42,535 bases of DNA, taken from Bacillota bacterium. GTDB lineage: Bacteria; Bacillota; Clostridia; Acetivibrionales; DSM-1351. Below the pieces are notes generated by a model, which did not search any database, was not told the origin of the DNA, and saw only the letters and a program-made list of their open reading frames with translations. Both the position numbers and the translations under genes were made by a program. The stretch is from the NCBI GenBank assembly GCA_023398105.1, contig JAEWST010000046.1:1-42535 (forward strand). The letters run 5' to 3'. Of this stretch, positions 16,930 to 27,300 are shown in pieces (within the stretch, counting starts at the first letter, position 1; each line of letters begins with the position of its first letter).

Positions 16930-18126
16930 ATGGATAACACTAGTTTTGAAACAAAATTTAACGAAAAAGATCTCCTTCAACAAATGAAACAAATTGAATG
17001 TGATAAAGGTAATCCTTCTTCATATTATTTAGAAAAATATCCCCCATCAATGGAACTGCAAGTTGTACTACAAAAAGATATTACCACCTTCCTTCATAGA
17101 AGTCTTCCCCTTTGTATGGTTCTTGCCTTCGAAAAATATAAGCCTTGGTTTTATTCTAATTTTATACAGATTTTTTCCTTTACAAATGATAAAGGAAATG
17201 TAGAACTTAATTTTCTAGAACCTCGTGATTGCTGTAGCGAAATTGTTGACATGATTTGTTTAGGCTTCCCTATGCTTACACATGTAGATAATATCCTTGA
17301 TTATATTATAAAAAATATAAATATGGGGTATTATCTTATAATTAATGTAGATGAAAATTATCTCCCAAATAAATTATCTTATAATAGAGGTCACTTCATT
17401 CACCCATCATTGATATATGGATACGACAATGAAAAAAAACAACTTAAAGCAATAGGCTTTAATCAGAATATCTTTCAAGAAATAACTTTTGACTATGCAC
17501 AATTCAATGAAGCTTATGAAAATGGCAAATTATATTATCAATACTCAGCACCCTGGACTGAATGGTCAGCCATACAACTATTGCGTCCTAAAAAATTCGA
17601 AAAAGAATATCCCTTCAACCATGAGAGGTTTATTAAAGAGTTAAAAAACTACACTCTCTCAATTGGTGACAGTATACGGCTATACTCCTTTGAATATTAT
17701 GAAGATCAGGTTGAATATGGACTTAACGTATATGATGTTTTCATCCAAAGTATGGAAGACCTATTACAAGGTAAAATAACTTCGGATTATAGGGCAATTC
17801 ATTTGCTTTGCGAACATAAAAAATGTATTTATGACAGAATTGAATATGTAATTTCCAGATACAATCTTGAAGGTGAAATTGTTGCTCAGCATGAAGAATA
17901 TAAGAAAGTTGTAAATCAATCTGATATTATTAGAATAAAAGTTCTCAAAAATCTTAGAGCATTTGGAAATACAAGTATATACTACCCTACTGTTAGCGAT
18001 TTAAACTTAAAGCAAAAGGCTAAGGTAGAAGATGTTATTAATAACATGAAGGAATTAAAAAATATGGAAGGCGATATATTAAAAAAAATTGTTTATCAAT
18101 TGGAATTATTTTTTAATTCAAAATAA
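16930..18126 (+). CDS. Unknown protein resembling the C39-peptidase/BtrH_N-like family of natural-product clusters
   Basis: The 398-residue protein has no signal peptide. Its central part (about 130-185) reads NMGYYLIINVDENYLP, then RGHFIHPSLIYGYDNEKK and LKAIGFNQ. This resembles a papain-like, C39/BtrH_N-type fold often met as an orphan gene beside NRPS and PKS genes in Firmicutes; His is kept in GHFIHPSLIYGYD. A clear Cys-His pair as in peptidases is not certain: candidate cysteines are in LPLCMVLA and RDCCSEIV. BtrH itself transfers an acyl group from an ACP to a sugar amine, so an acyl-transfer or release step for the nearby polyketide is conceivable. It is followed at 103 bp by a glycosyltransferase. 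Function is not established. Confidence 0.4.
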   Translation: MDNTSFETKFNEKDLLQQMKQIECDKGNPSSYYLEKYPPSMELQVVLQKDITTFLHRSLPLCMVLAFEKYKPWFYSNFIQIFSFTNDKGNVELNFLEPRDCCSEIVDMICLGFPMLTHVDNILDYIIKNINMGYYLIINVDENYLPNKLSYNRGHFIHPSLIYGYDNEKKQLKAIGFNQNIFQEITFDYAQFNEAYENGKLYYQYSAPWTEWSAIQLLRPKKFEKEYPFNHERFIKELKNYTLSIGDSIRLYSFEYYEDQVEYGLNVYDVFIQSMEDLLQGKITSDYRAIHLLCEHKKCIYDRIEYVISRYNLEGEIVAQHEEYKKVVNQSDIIRIKVLKNLRAFGNTSIYYPTVSDLNLKQKAKVEDVINNMKELKNMEGDILKKIVYQLELFFNSK

Positions 18127-18158
18127 ATGCTCTATTAGTAATGTTTTTCATACCTAAT

Positions 18159-18197
18159 GCCGCATATGCGGCTATTTAAAATGTGATTCCACATTTT
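18159..18197 (+). promoter_or_regulatory. Two consecutive hairpins between the C39-like gene and the glycosyltransferase
   Basis: GCCGCATATGCGGC (18159-18172) is a perfect 14-bp palindrome. AAAATGTG-ATTC-CACATTTT (18178-18197) is an 8-bp stem with a tetraloop. They end about 18 bases before the AAGGGGG ribosome binding site of the next gene. They could attenuate or protect the mRNA. No long T-run follows. Confidence 0.5.
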
Positions 18198-18229
18198 ATA
18201 ATACAAATTAGTATAAGGGGGTTTTTGAA

Positions 18230-19321
18230 ATAAAAAAATATAGTTTTGTAATTCCTACATATAACAACAAATTTCAGCTTAGAAATTCTTTAGCTGCTAT
18301 AAATTTGCTAGAAGGTTTTAAAAAAGAAGACTTTGAAGTCATAGTTGTGGACGATGGTTCCAATGATAACACAGGGGATTATATACAAGGCATAAATAAA
18401 AACTATGAATTGAAATATATTTATATCGAAAGAAATGATTACTCCTGTCGTTCAAGAGCCAGAAATTTTGGCACCAATGCTGCTGAAGGTGAATTTATTA
18501 TTTTTATTGATGCTGATATAATTGTAAAAAAAGACTACCTTCAAGAGTTGGACAGATGCTATTCAAAGGATAAAAACCTTGTTATAGCTGGGCTTAGATT
18601 AATGTTACCACATGATATTCCAATTGAAAACATTCAAGATGGTAGTGTTTTTGATCAATTTTATTTTAGTCGTGAGCAAAAAGAGCTTCATGAATTCAGA
18701 TGCGATATACTTAATGAACTATCTTATAATGCAGCAACAATAAAACATCCTTTTATGTATGGTCAAAGTTGTAATTTGATTGCACCAAAAATTTGGCTCC
18801 AAAGAGTAAAGGGCTTTGACGAAGAGCTAAAAGCTTGGGGGTTAGAAGATATTGAGGTATGCTATAGACTCTGGAAAATGGGACTTAAATTTGTTTTAAA
18901 CAGTAAGCTGGAAGTTCTGCATCAATTTCACTGGGTGGAAGGAAAAGTAGTTGATGAAAGTAAAATTGCAGGTGTAGTTGAAAACACCAGATTGTTTTTA
19001 TTAAAACACCCAAATGTTTTTAATTTGACTGAAGATAAAGTATATGAGCTTTTTAAAAGTATAGCCAATAATTTTTGGTTTGTTGAAGAAAAAATATCTG
19101 ACTCAAATAATCGTATTATAATTGACTTTAAAAATCACGAATATTTAGATAATATAAAGCAAACTATCATTATGTTATCAGATTTAGAAAGCAATGATAT
19201 TATCGTAAATGATTATGTAGAAAGCACAGATTTGGATATATGGATTCAGCTATTAGGAAAAAGAAAAAGTACTCCTAGGTATTATCCAATGTCAAGAAAG
19301 CTGGAGGTTCCACAATTATAG
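18230..19321 (+). CDS. Family 2 glycosyltransferase, probable non-canonical AUA start
   Basis: The frame encodes IKKYSFVIPTYNNKFQLRNS, the standard first strand of a GT-A enzyme. EVIVVDDGSNDNTG follows, then a DxD-type IFIDADIIV, and later KAWGLEDIEVCYRLWK, the acceptor-side motif seen in GT2/GT7-like enzymes. The frame has no ATG, GTG or TTG before the conserved N-terminus. AAGGGGG at 18215-18221 is perfectly spaced (eight bases) before ATA at 18230-18232, which would give 363 residues. A TTG at 18305 would delete the nucleotide-binding strand. It is cytoplasmic and probably sugar-transferring; the acceptor may be the polyketide of this locus or a surface glycan. GT class is sure, substrate unknown. 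Confidence 0.75.
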   Translation: MKKYSFVIPTYNNKFQLRNSLAAINLLEGFKKEDFEVIVVDDGSNDNTGDYIQGINKNYELKYIYIERNDYSCRSRARNFGTNAAEGEFIIFIDADIIVKKDYLQELDRCYSKDKNLVIAGLRLMLPHDIPIENIQDGSVFDQFYFSREQKELHEFRCDILNELSYNAATIKHPFMYGQSCNLIAPKIWLQRVKGFDEELKAWGLEDIEVCYRLWKMGLKFVLNSKLEVLHQFHWVEGKVVDESKIAGVVENTRLFLLKHPNVFNLTEDKVYELFKSIANNFWFVEEKISDSNNRIIIDFKNHEYLDNIKQTIIMLSDLESNDIIVNDYVESTDLDIWIQLLGKRKSTPRYYPMSRKLEVPQL

Positions 19322-19355
19322 GCAGAACCACTCATCCATAACTATTAATGCTCAT

Positions 19356-19389
19356 AAAAATGGAAGCCGCAATTCCAGCTTCCATTTTT
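19356..19389. terminator. Bidirectional terminator between convergent genes
   Basis: AAAAATGGAAGC (19356-19367) and GCTTCCATTTTT (19378-19389) form a perfect 12-bp stem with a 10-base loop, flanked by A on one side and T on the other. It serves the plus-strand glycosyltransferase and the minus-strand hydrolase operon. Confidence 0.85.
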
Positions 19390-19390
19390 A

Positions 19391-19426
19391 TAACGTCTAG
19401 ATTCAAAATTAAATTTTCGATTGTAA
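19391..19426. repeat. Dispersed repeat R2, copy 1
   Basis: TAACGTCTAGATTCAAAATT continuing AAATTTTCGATTGTAA is nearly identical to 21189-21225. The two copies bracket the hydrolase and phosphopantetheinyl transferase genes in the same orientation. Confidence 0.6.
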
Positions 19427-19437
19427 CCTTCGCATTT

Positions 19438-20394
19438 TTAAATACGAAATAGTATTGATATATCATTAGCAAGCTTAGGCACTCTTAGTATATTCAAGTG
19501 TCCAGCACTATACTCGTTTACCTGATGGAATTTCATATTATTTATTAGATACTGATAATCTTCTTGAAGAACTATCTGATCATAAAGACCATATGCAAGT
19601 ACTACTTTTTTTTCATGTAAATTATTATTTTGTCTAGTTAATGGCTCAAATTCAGCCATAGCTCTTTTAATATCTTCAAGGCAATAACCATAGTTACAAA
19701 GCTCATTTTTTATGGTTACAAGCAGTTTACTTTCCCAAGTTAGTTTTGAAAGTATACTAACTGAATTAATAATGAACAAATTGTCTATATCCTTGCAAGC
19801 TGATGCCAAAAGCAGTGAAATACAACCTCCCATACTAAAGCCTGTTATACATGTAGGCAAGCTACTTTCATAACTAACAATTTTATAGGTAGCATATAAA
19901 TCATACACTCCCTGCTTTAATGCCCATTGAGATCTTGCTATATCTGCACTCCAAAAATACTCTCCACTAAAAACACTCTTTTCAGGCATCCTGTCATAGT
20001 GATATGGCAGCATCATTAAATATACATTTAGACCCATTTTATTGAGCATTGTAATCAAAAATTGATAAATACCTAGATTATCCTCATATAGACCGTGTAC
20101 AAAAACAACATTCCCAATAGCATTTGGGGCATCATATATTATTACACTAACACAATCATTTTCACTGTAGGATGTGTATATTGGTGACTTAAACCTTAGT
20201 TTATCAATACTATCAGCTCTAAAATATTCCACATCTAGGTATTCAATATTTATACTGTCTATATCCTCAAAGGGATTTCCTTCTATATATTCAAATAGGC
20301 TATTATTAGGATTATGACTTACTTTTGACAATTTAGCCTCTATTATCTTATTTATGGCAATAGTATCAACGTACCGTGAACTATGTTCATTCAT
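19438..20394 (-). CDS. Alpha/beta hydrolase, candidate thioesterase of the polyketide locus
   Basis: The 318-residue protein has an HG oxyanion motif in VVFVHGLYEDN, the nucleophile elbow GFSMGG (Ser187), an aspartate in YGLYDQIV (Asp272) and a histidine in SAGHLNIL (His299), so a complete catalytic triad is present. The PYHYDRMPEKS segment is an unusual conserved-looking insert before the elbow. I chose ATG 20392-20394 because GAGGAG sits eight bases upstream and the start overlaps the PPTase stop as ATGA; a longer frame begins at 20430. The coupling to the PPTase gene and the absence of a thioesterase domain in the megasynthase suggest that it releases or edits acyl chains. No signal peptide. 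Substrate unknown. Confidence 0.7.
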   Translation of the reverse strand: MNEHSSRYVDTIAINKIIEAKLSKVSHNPNNSLFEYIEGNPFEDIDSINIEYLDVEYFRADSIDKLRFKSPIYTSYSENDCVSVIIYDAPNAIGNVVFVHGLYEDNLGIYQFLITMLNKMGLNVYLMMLPYHYDRMPEKSVFSGEYFWSADIARSQWALKQGVYDLYATYKIVSYESSLPTCITGFSMGGCISLLLASACKDIDNLFIINSVSILSKLTWESKLLVTIKNELCNYGYCLEDIKRAMAEFEPLTRQNNNLHEKKVVLAYGLYDQIVLQEDYQYLINNMKFHQVNEYSAGHLNILRVPKLANDISILFRI

Positions 20395-21131
20395 ATAAGC
20401 ATCTCCTCGAAGGCAAGTGATAGTGTGCAATATTCATTCTGCATTGAAACAGTCCTTACTTTATCAATAGATAATCCTTGTAAAGTAGTTACATCATATA
20501 CTGTGTCAATTTTGCTGAAATCCATATTCATACCTGCCTTCTGAAGCTTTGATATAGCTTCTTTTCTAGTCCAGTACAGTGTAGCAAGGAAATCAGCCTC
20601 ACTTTTATTATTTTTATTTTTTAATTGACTTGATTGAGCAATCTCATTAATTTCGTTTATAGTGTAATAAAGCTTTAGCATTGGTTCAACTATGCTAATT
20701 GTATTTTCAATGTCCACTCCTATCCTATGCCTTGAAATTAAAGTCAAGCAGTATGGATAGGAATGGGAAATTGAAATATTTAATTGTGGATATCCTTCAA
20801 TATATGGTGCTGAGTTTATTCCGTTTAAGATACTGATTTTTTTAATATCAATACTTTGGAAATGAGTCATCTCCTCATTTGTTATAAATCTTTCTATAGC
20901 CCTTTTGCCCGCATATCTGCCAGCCATCCACTGTATACGTTTTTTAGGGTTTTCATATTTATTGATAATAGTCTTTTCCACATCGGAAAAGGCTCCCCAT
21001 ACATTTTTATCCTTACCGAATACTGCTCTCATAAAGTGTCTAATATTAATGACTTTATAACTAAACTCATGTTTCTTAGCAGCCTTTTGCAAGAAACCAT
21101 TGAGTTCTTTTATAACTATTTCATGTTCCAT
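20391..21131 (-). CDS. Sfp-type 4'-phosphopantetheinyl transferase
   Basis: Transfers phosphopantetheine from CoA to carrier proteins. The 246-residue length fits the Sfp/Gsp group, not the short AcpS. Key motifs are GRYAGKRA near 71, NISISHSYPYCL near 118, HRIGVDIE with Asp140 and Glu142 (magnesium ligands), and LYWTRKEAISK with Glu191 and Lys195. GAGGG precedes the ATG. It lies in the operon between the megasynthase and the hydrolase, so its natural substrates should be the ACP at 32639 and, if they can be modified, the unusual ACP repeats in the megasynthase. Confidence 0.9.
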   Translation of the reverse strand: MEHEIVIKELNGFLQKAAKKHEFSYKVINIRHFMRAVFGKDKNVWGAFSDVEKTIINKYENPKKRIQWMAGRYAGKRAIERFITNEEMTHFQSIDIKKISILNGINSAPYIEGYPQLNISISHSYPYCLTLISRHRIGVDIENTISIVEPMLKLYYTINEINEIAQSSQLKNKNNKSEADFLATLYWTRKEAISKLQKAGMNMDFSKIDTVYDVTTLQGLSIDKVRTVSMQNEYCTLSLAFEEMLI

Positions 21132-21188
21132 ACATATTCCCTCAGTAGAACCAAAATTATAAATAGGTATAATAACATTTATTCTTTA

Positions 21189-21235
21189 TAACACCTAGAT
21201 TCAAAATGAAATTTTTCGATTGTAGAAAAATTTCA
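21189..21235. repeat. Dispersed repeat R2, copy 2, extended into a perfect hairpin
   Basis: TAACACCTAGATTCAAAATG continuing AAATTTTTCGATTGTAG matches 19391-19426. Here the sequence continues so that TGAAATTTTTC (21207-21217) pairs perfectly with GAAAAATTTCA (21225-21235) around GATTGTA. It lies between the PPTase and megasynthase genes. Confidence 0.6.
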
Positions 21236-21253
21236 TTACATCAGCGGTGTTTC

Positions 21254-21337
21254 AACGAGGCAGGAGATATTCCCACTGCCTGAAAACCAAAGTAGCACCT
21301 GCCACTTATAGAAGTGGGGACATTTTCTTGCCTCGTT
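21254..21337. repeat. Miniature element R1 with terminal inverted repeats, right after the megasynthase stop
   Basis: The element starts AACGAGGCAGGAGATATTCC and ends GGACATTTTCTTGCCTCGTT. The first and last nine bases are exact inverted repeats and similarity continues inward. The right half (21293-21337) is the same as 1156-1200 in inverted orientation and carries the CCACTT/AAGTGG hairpin. It ends three bases before the stop codon of the 8.6-kb gene. It has no coding capacity, so it is probably a non-autonomous element or IS end pair. Confidence 0.65.
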
Positions 21338-21340
21338 ATA

Positions 21341-24300
21341 TTACTGGTTAATGAGTCTGAAGGTTGCATTTCTAGCATAGCTACAAAGTTCATCCTTCTC
21401 ATCTAATATTGCTATACGATATGTGCGATACTCCTCATCTTCAGCTACAGCTTCTGCAAAAACCCTGAAGAAACCATCCTTCTTTGGAACTTTAAGGATT
21501 CCAAATTCCTCAACCTTCCATGGCAAATATATATTGTTTTTCTTTGTAACACAATCCTGAGCCGCCCCTTGATACATTGCATCTATAAAGCAAGGATTTA
21601 TAAGTAGTTTTTCTAAAGGATAATTCTTTTCATAGATTTGCTCTGTTGGGAACAGCTCTGGGAAGATAACCCCCTTATCGTTATGAAGGAAATTATCTAT
21701 TTCCCTTAATTCCTCAGTTTCAGCCATTCTCCAATACAATGGTCCAAGGTTTAATATCTGATTTCCTGCACTATCAAGTAAAATATCCTTTAGGTCAAGT
21801 TTGCTAGTAATACTAAATTCATTGTTTTTAACCCATTCCCAGTTTAAAGGATACATATCCTCGTAATTCTCAACCTTATCTGATACAAACATTCCTCCGT
21901 GAGTTATTAGAGTTTCTTTACCCATTTTGTGAGGCTTAAAATACGAATGTACTGATACCTTCCAGCCGCCATTATCAGGCTGACCATCAATAAATAGCTC
22001 TCTATCCTTGTCACGGAAAAGCTTAAATGGATTCACAAATTCCAAATTGTGCAAGCAATAGCTGTCCTGCTTACCAGCCTGTAGTGCAAAGTACTCAGTA
22101 CAAAGCTCCATAATACAAGCAGCTGGTAAAAGAGGAACGTTTCTGAGCCTATGTTGGTCAATCAATGCATCCTTGCTTACAGAGAAGGTCTTGTAGGCTT
22201 TTGTTATAAGACTTCCACTTTTCTCCACTCTATCAATCAGTACTGTATTATCTAGTTCATTAATAAACAAACGTGGATCAGCCAAATTCTCAAGTCCCCC
22301 ACTGAGAATAACTTCAGAAATATCCAATTTACTTCCTAGCAATTTAATAAAGCCATCTACACCTGATTTTGTATTAATAAGCTTTATTCCTATTTTTGAA
22401 GCATTTTGTTTAAGGTATTCATTTCTTGCTGCTATTCCAATATCCTTCCAGCCTGACCAAACAATGCTTACCGCATTAATATTAGTTTTTTTAATTTTTA
22501 ATGCTTTTGCAAAAACATTTAAAAAACTGTTTGCCGCACAATAATCAAGCTGTGCTTCATTACCAAATCGCCCTGATATAGAGGAAAATAGAACAACCGT
22601 TTTTAACTCCTCTGTGTCACAGAATTTCAACAAATTACAAGCACCCAATGCCTTTGTATCAAATACTTCTTCAAATTCTTTAATAGATTTCTGTTTAATA
22701 AAGTGACTTCTATCAATACCTGCTGCATGAATTAAGCAATTAACCGCACCCTGATTTTTTACAGCTTCCTCAACAGCTTTCTTTACAGACTTTTCATTTC
22801 TTACATCGCAACCGATATAAGTTATATTATTGCCAGATGCTTTAAGAGTTTTCAGCATATCATAAATCTCTATGGCTTTTGTTAGCTTTTCAAATTCTGT
22901 ATGAATAAGTACTGGAGTAACCTTTTTATATGCTTTTGCTAACTTTCCTTGTATATCAGTTTTCTTTTTATTTAATTGCTCTTCATCTAGCTGAGCTAGT
23001 GCCTCTATATCGCTTGGTAGTTCAGTCCTACCCAGTATTGTGAAGCTACCCTTATATTTCTTAGTAAGCTCTTTTGTAATTTCGGCTGTTATTCCAAGAG
23101 CACCACCAGTTATTAAAAAGTGTATATTATCCTCTACACTGATTATAGGTACAGACGAAATTTCATTCTCATTAAATTTATCAATTCTCACAACCATTCT
23201 CTTATTTTTATTATAAGCAATTTCATAATCAAATCCTGATGTTTCAATTTCATTTATTATATTAGTTGAGAGCTTATCAGTATCCTCCAATAATTTCTTT
23301 TCAAAGTCAACTATTTTTATACTGCAATTAATCCACTCTCTTTTAAGTCCTTTGTAAAAACCAGCTATTGCTCCAAAAGATGGATCTATATCTTGAACAG
23401 CCTTTTCTAAATAGCCTATTCCTCCATCAATTGATATTGCACATAAAATTCTGAGTGATAAGTCCTCTATCTGTTGAGCAATTTCCTTATAGAATATAAA
23501 TCTTGCCTTTCCACACAGTTTCAGAATAGCCTTTTGCTCTTCTATACTTAGAGCATTAAACTCAATGTCCTGTCCTAAATGTGAGCAGTCAATTATTACA
23601 TCTATAGGCTTAGCTACACATTCTTTTACAATCTTCTCCAATTCATTCTCTGGCAGCTTTGTATCAAATACAAATGTAGATATATCATTAACTTTCTCTT
23701 TAAGACTATTACAAAGCTTATTTACAAAAGTCTCATTATCTCCAATAATACATACATTTTTTGATGTTATATCAATATCCTTTTCAGGAAGTTCCTGCTC
23801 AATTAGTATTGGAACTTGCCATATTAGCTGCGAAGTTTTTTCTTGTTCATCTGAAACAGGTTCAGATACATTTCCTTCACTATCGTCTATATTCTTAATA
23901 AAAAAATCAATAAGCTCCCCAATGTTATTTATACCATCTATGCTGTCTCCATGGAAAGCATTAAAATTAAGTGTCCCTTTAATATCTGATATTATTGTTG
24001 CAATTTTGCTGTCATCAAGGTCTAAATCCTGTTTTATTTCCATATCAGGTGTAATCATTTCAACAGGATATGAGGTGTGCTTTGCTATTATTTGAAGAAT
24101 AACATCATCAATATTAGTGCTATCTGCTTGAATAACTGTTGCTGCCACCTCTTCAAAGGCAGTTGTTTGCACTGTATCTTTAGACAATCTTTTGTTTAAG
24201 ATACCCTCTAATGTATTTATAATATTTTCAATCTTAAGCAACTCTGATACCTGTGGCCATTCTTCTCTTTGAATATCATACTTTTCAGATAAATTTGAAA

Positions 24301-27300
24301 TAATTGTTGCCTGCTTCACTGTATCAATACCCAAATCGGCTTCCATTTCCATGCTAATATCTAACATATCAGTAGGATATTTTGATATCTCAGAAATAAC
24401 TACTAGAACTTCTGATTGTATTTTATTCTTTGAAATGCTGCTATTAGTGTTTTGATTTACAGTTTCGGAAACTGCTGGAGCTATATTTGATAACTGCCCC
24501 TTTGTTTTTTCTGCATTATCAGTATGGCTTGGTAGCTTAGAATATATAAGATCAACAACCTGCCCTATTGTTGGGTAATTGGTAACACTTTGTCCATCCT
24601 CCATATTGAGAGCAAACCTCTCCCAAAGAATTGATACGATTGTTGCCTGTTTTACTGTGTCAATTCCCAAATCAGCTTCCATTTCCATATCTAATTCAAG
24701 CATGTCTGTAGGATATTTCGAAACTTCAGAAATAACCGCTAATACTTTATCTTGAATTTTATCCTTTGAATAAGTACTGCTATTGTGAGTCTCATATGCC
24801 AAAACAGTACTTGCTTCATTACTTGTGTTTGATGGTTGTCCATTAGCTTTTTGTTGATTTTCATGAACATTTACACTATTAGCTGGTACATCTGGAAGCT
24901 TTGTGTACGCCAGTTCAATGATCTGACCTATTGTTGGATAATTGGATATATTATATCCATCTTCTCTTTCAATACCAAACTTTTCCCAAACCATAGAAAA
25001 AATAGTAGCCTGCTTAACTGTATCTATTCCAAGATCAGCTTCCATTTCCATATCTAAATCTAGCATGTCCTTGGGATACTTTGTAACTTCTGAAAAAATA
25101 TCTAAAATACTATCAATAACGCTTTTCTTGTCAAGCTTTATTGAACTAGTCACAGTGCCCTTGTCTTTATCAATATTTCCAGTTATCGGCTTAATAGTAT
25201 TTTCTTGCTTAATTACTGCCGAGCTTTCTGATAAAACTCTTTCTTTAGCAGCCTCTATGCCCTTTTGTGACTTAAGTACCAGCACGCGTCCATCCTTGGA
25301 TAACACAGCACCTGTTGATGAAGCAATTGCTCTAAGCCATTGCTCATATTTAGATGCATTAATAATTCGAGTATCACCCACAGCTATTCTCTCTAATAAA
25401 TTGTAGTTTCCCTGTCCTCCAAAGCCTGCTACCCCTCTGAGAGCATATTTAAACTGGTACTTGCCCCCCTCTGAAAGCTTAAGTCCCTCCAATTCTGGGT
25501 CAGGAATTAAATAATTCACTATTGGAGGCACCTTCTGGTATTGTAGAGACTTAGCCGCAACTGCCTCTTCAATAGAACCTCCCATTGTATGTCCTGTCAT
25601 ACCCTTTGTATTGCATATAAGAATATCCTTAAATGTATTTCCAAATACCTTTTCGAGAGAAATCTTTTCAGTCTGTGAGCAACCACCCTTCTTCGGTGTG
25701 TAGGTTTCATGTGAGAAGTAAACAGTATTTGACGCTATACTTGTACGGCTAAATCCATTTTCCTTCTCCATTTTGGCAATAAACCGCTCCAGCTCCTCAC
25801 TGAATTTTGCAGCATCAATCTTTGTCTGATGTCCTGCCATATTAAAGGCGTGAGTACCTACAAGACGGCATATCCCAGCCATTCCACGAGCCTCTACTAG
25901 CTCTTCCTTTTCTATCACAAGTCCTACAGCACCAGCCCCAATTATCATTCCGTTACGCCTATTATCAAAAGGTACTGCAGCACTATATAAATCCTCAGAT
26001 GTAGTTGCCGCACCTGCAGACATGAATCCGCCTCCCAGCCATTTTAGACTTTCCTTTGAGGACGCATTGTCTGCCCCTATAATTATCATTCTTTCAGCAC
26101 GTCCAGCACGAATCATGTCCTCAGCTAATGATATTGCATATGCTGTAGAAGAACATGCAGCATTTATCTGGAAATTTGGTCCTGATGCACCAATAAATTG
26201 AGCTAAACGGTTGTTTGCTTGTGATGCAACCTGACTCATAAAGTCTGAATTGAAGCTATAAACATCCTCTTCTCCCGAACAATCACTGAGCCTTGAGTAA
26301 TTCAGTGTAAACCAGTCTGATAATTGCTTCTTAACATTATAGTCACTGGTATGACTAATTATTTGCCCATAGAATTCAATCATTTCCTGTCTGGATTTTT
26401 TTCCGAATTTGTATGCAACAAACTTGGAAACCTCTTGAATAAAAGGCTCAACCATAGGGAAACCATTGGCAAATATTATTCCTGTGCTATCTCTCATTTC
26501 TTCAGGAAGTAAATAACGGCCTTCAAGGATAGAGCCATTTGAAGTCACCTTTGCTTCTTTTACCAAAGGTATACCTGCATCAGCTAATGCTTCATATCCT
26601 GCTGCAACTGCTGCACATACTGTCTTTGTCATCTGCTTTTGAATATCAGCATCTACCAAATATTCATCCATATCTAAGTTTCCAAGTTTACCTGCCAAAG
26701 CTATAACTTCATTTATTGAAGATAGCGTCTTAAACTCAGAGCCTTGCTCACTCTTAATAAGCCTTGTAATATTTAACTCTGCCATGCTTAAACGCTCATT
26801 ATCTGTTAATCTTTCAATTAAATTTCTGCCTTCAAATAGTAAATCAAAGTTATCATCACTGAATATTTTTTTATATGTACCAGGCAATCCAATTGAAACA
26901 CCGCTATAAACCAACCTTTTAGAAGGTATGGCATTTTCAGATGCAGTATACACTGTCTTATCTGGAGCACTATATACTACTTTTTCTGCTGGGATATCTA
27001 TATTATTTTTATTTTGTGAAATTGCAGATACAGGTTCACTGGCCGCTTTACTTACCACCTGTAAGCTTTGTGGCTCGGGTATCCTGTCAATTGGCGATAA
27101 AACCTGAATATGTACTCCCGCAGCAAATAATTCACCAATAGCTTTATTAAAGCACTCAGTATCATTCTTCTTTTTGATATTAGTAGTAATAACCCTTATA
27201 TCTTTACCTGATAATATATCCTTAGTAAGGTTACTGAGAACTGCACCAGGTCCTATTTCCACAAATAGCCTTACACCGTCCTTGTAAAGCTTGTTTATTG

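Noticed and set aside
23565..24095. A 176-codon plus-strand open frame opposite the megasynthase
   Set aside because: It is antisense to the ACP/KR-encoding region, has no ribosome binding site and resembles no protein; it is a by-product of the coding frame on the other strand.
24942..25406. A 154-codon plus-strand frame opposite the ACP repeats
   Set aside because: Antisense shadow with a serine-rich, low-complexity product and no start signal.
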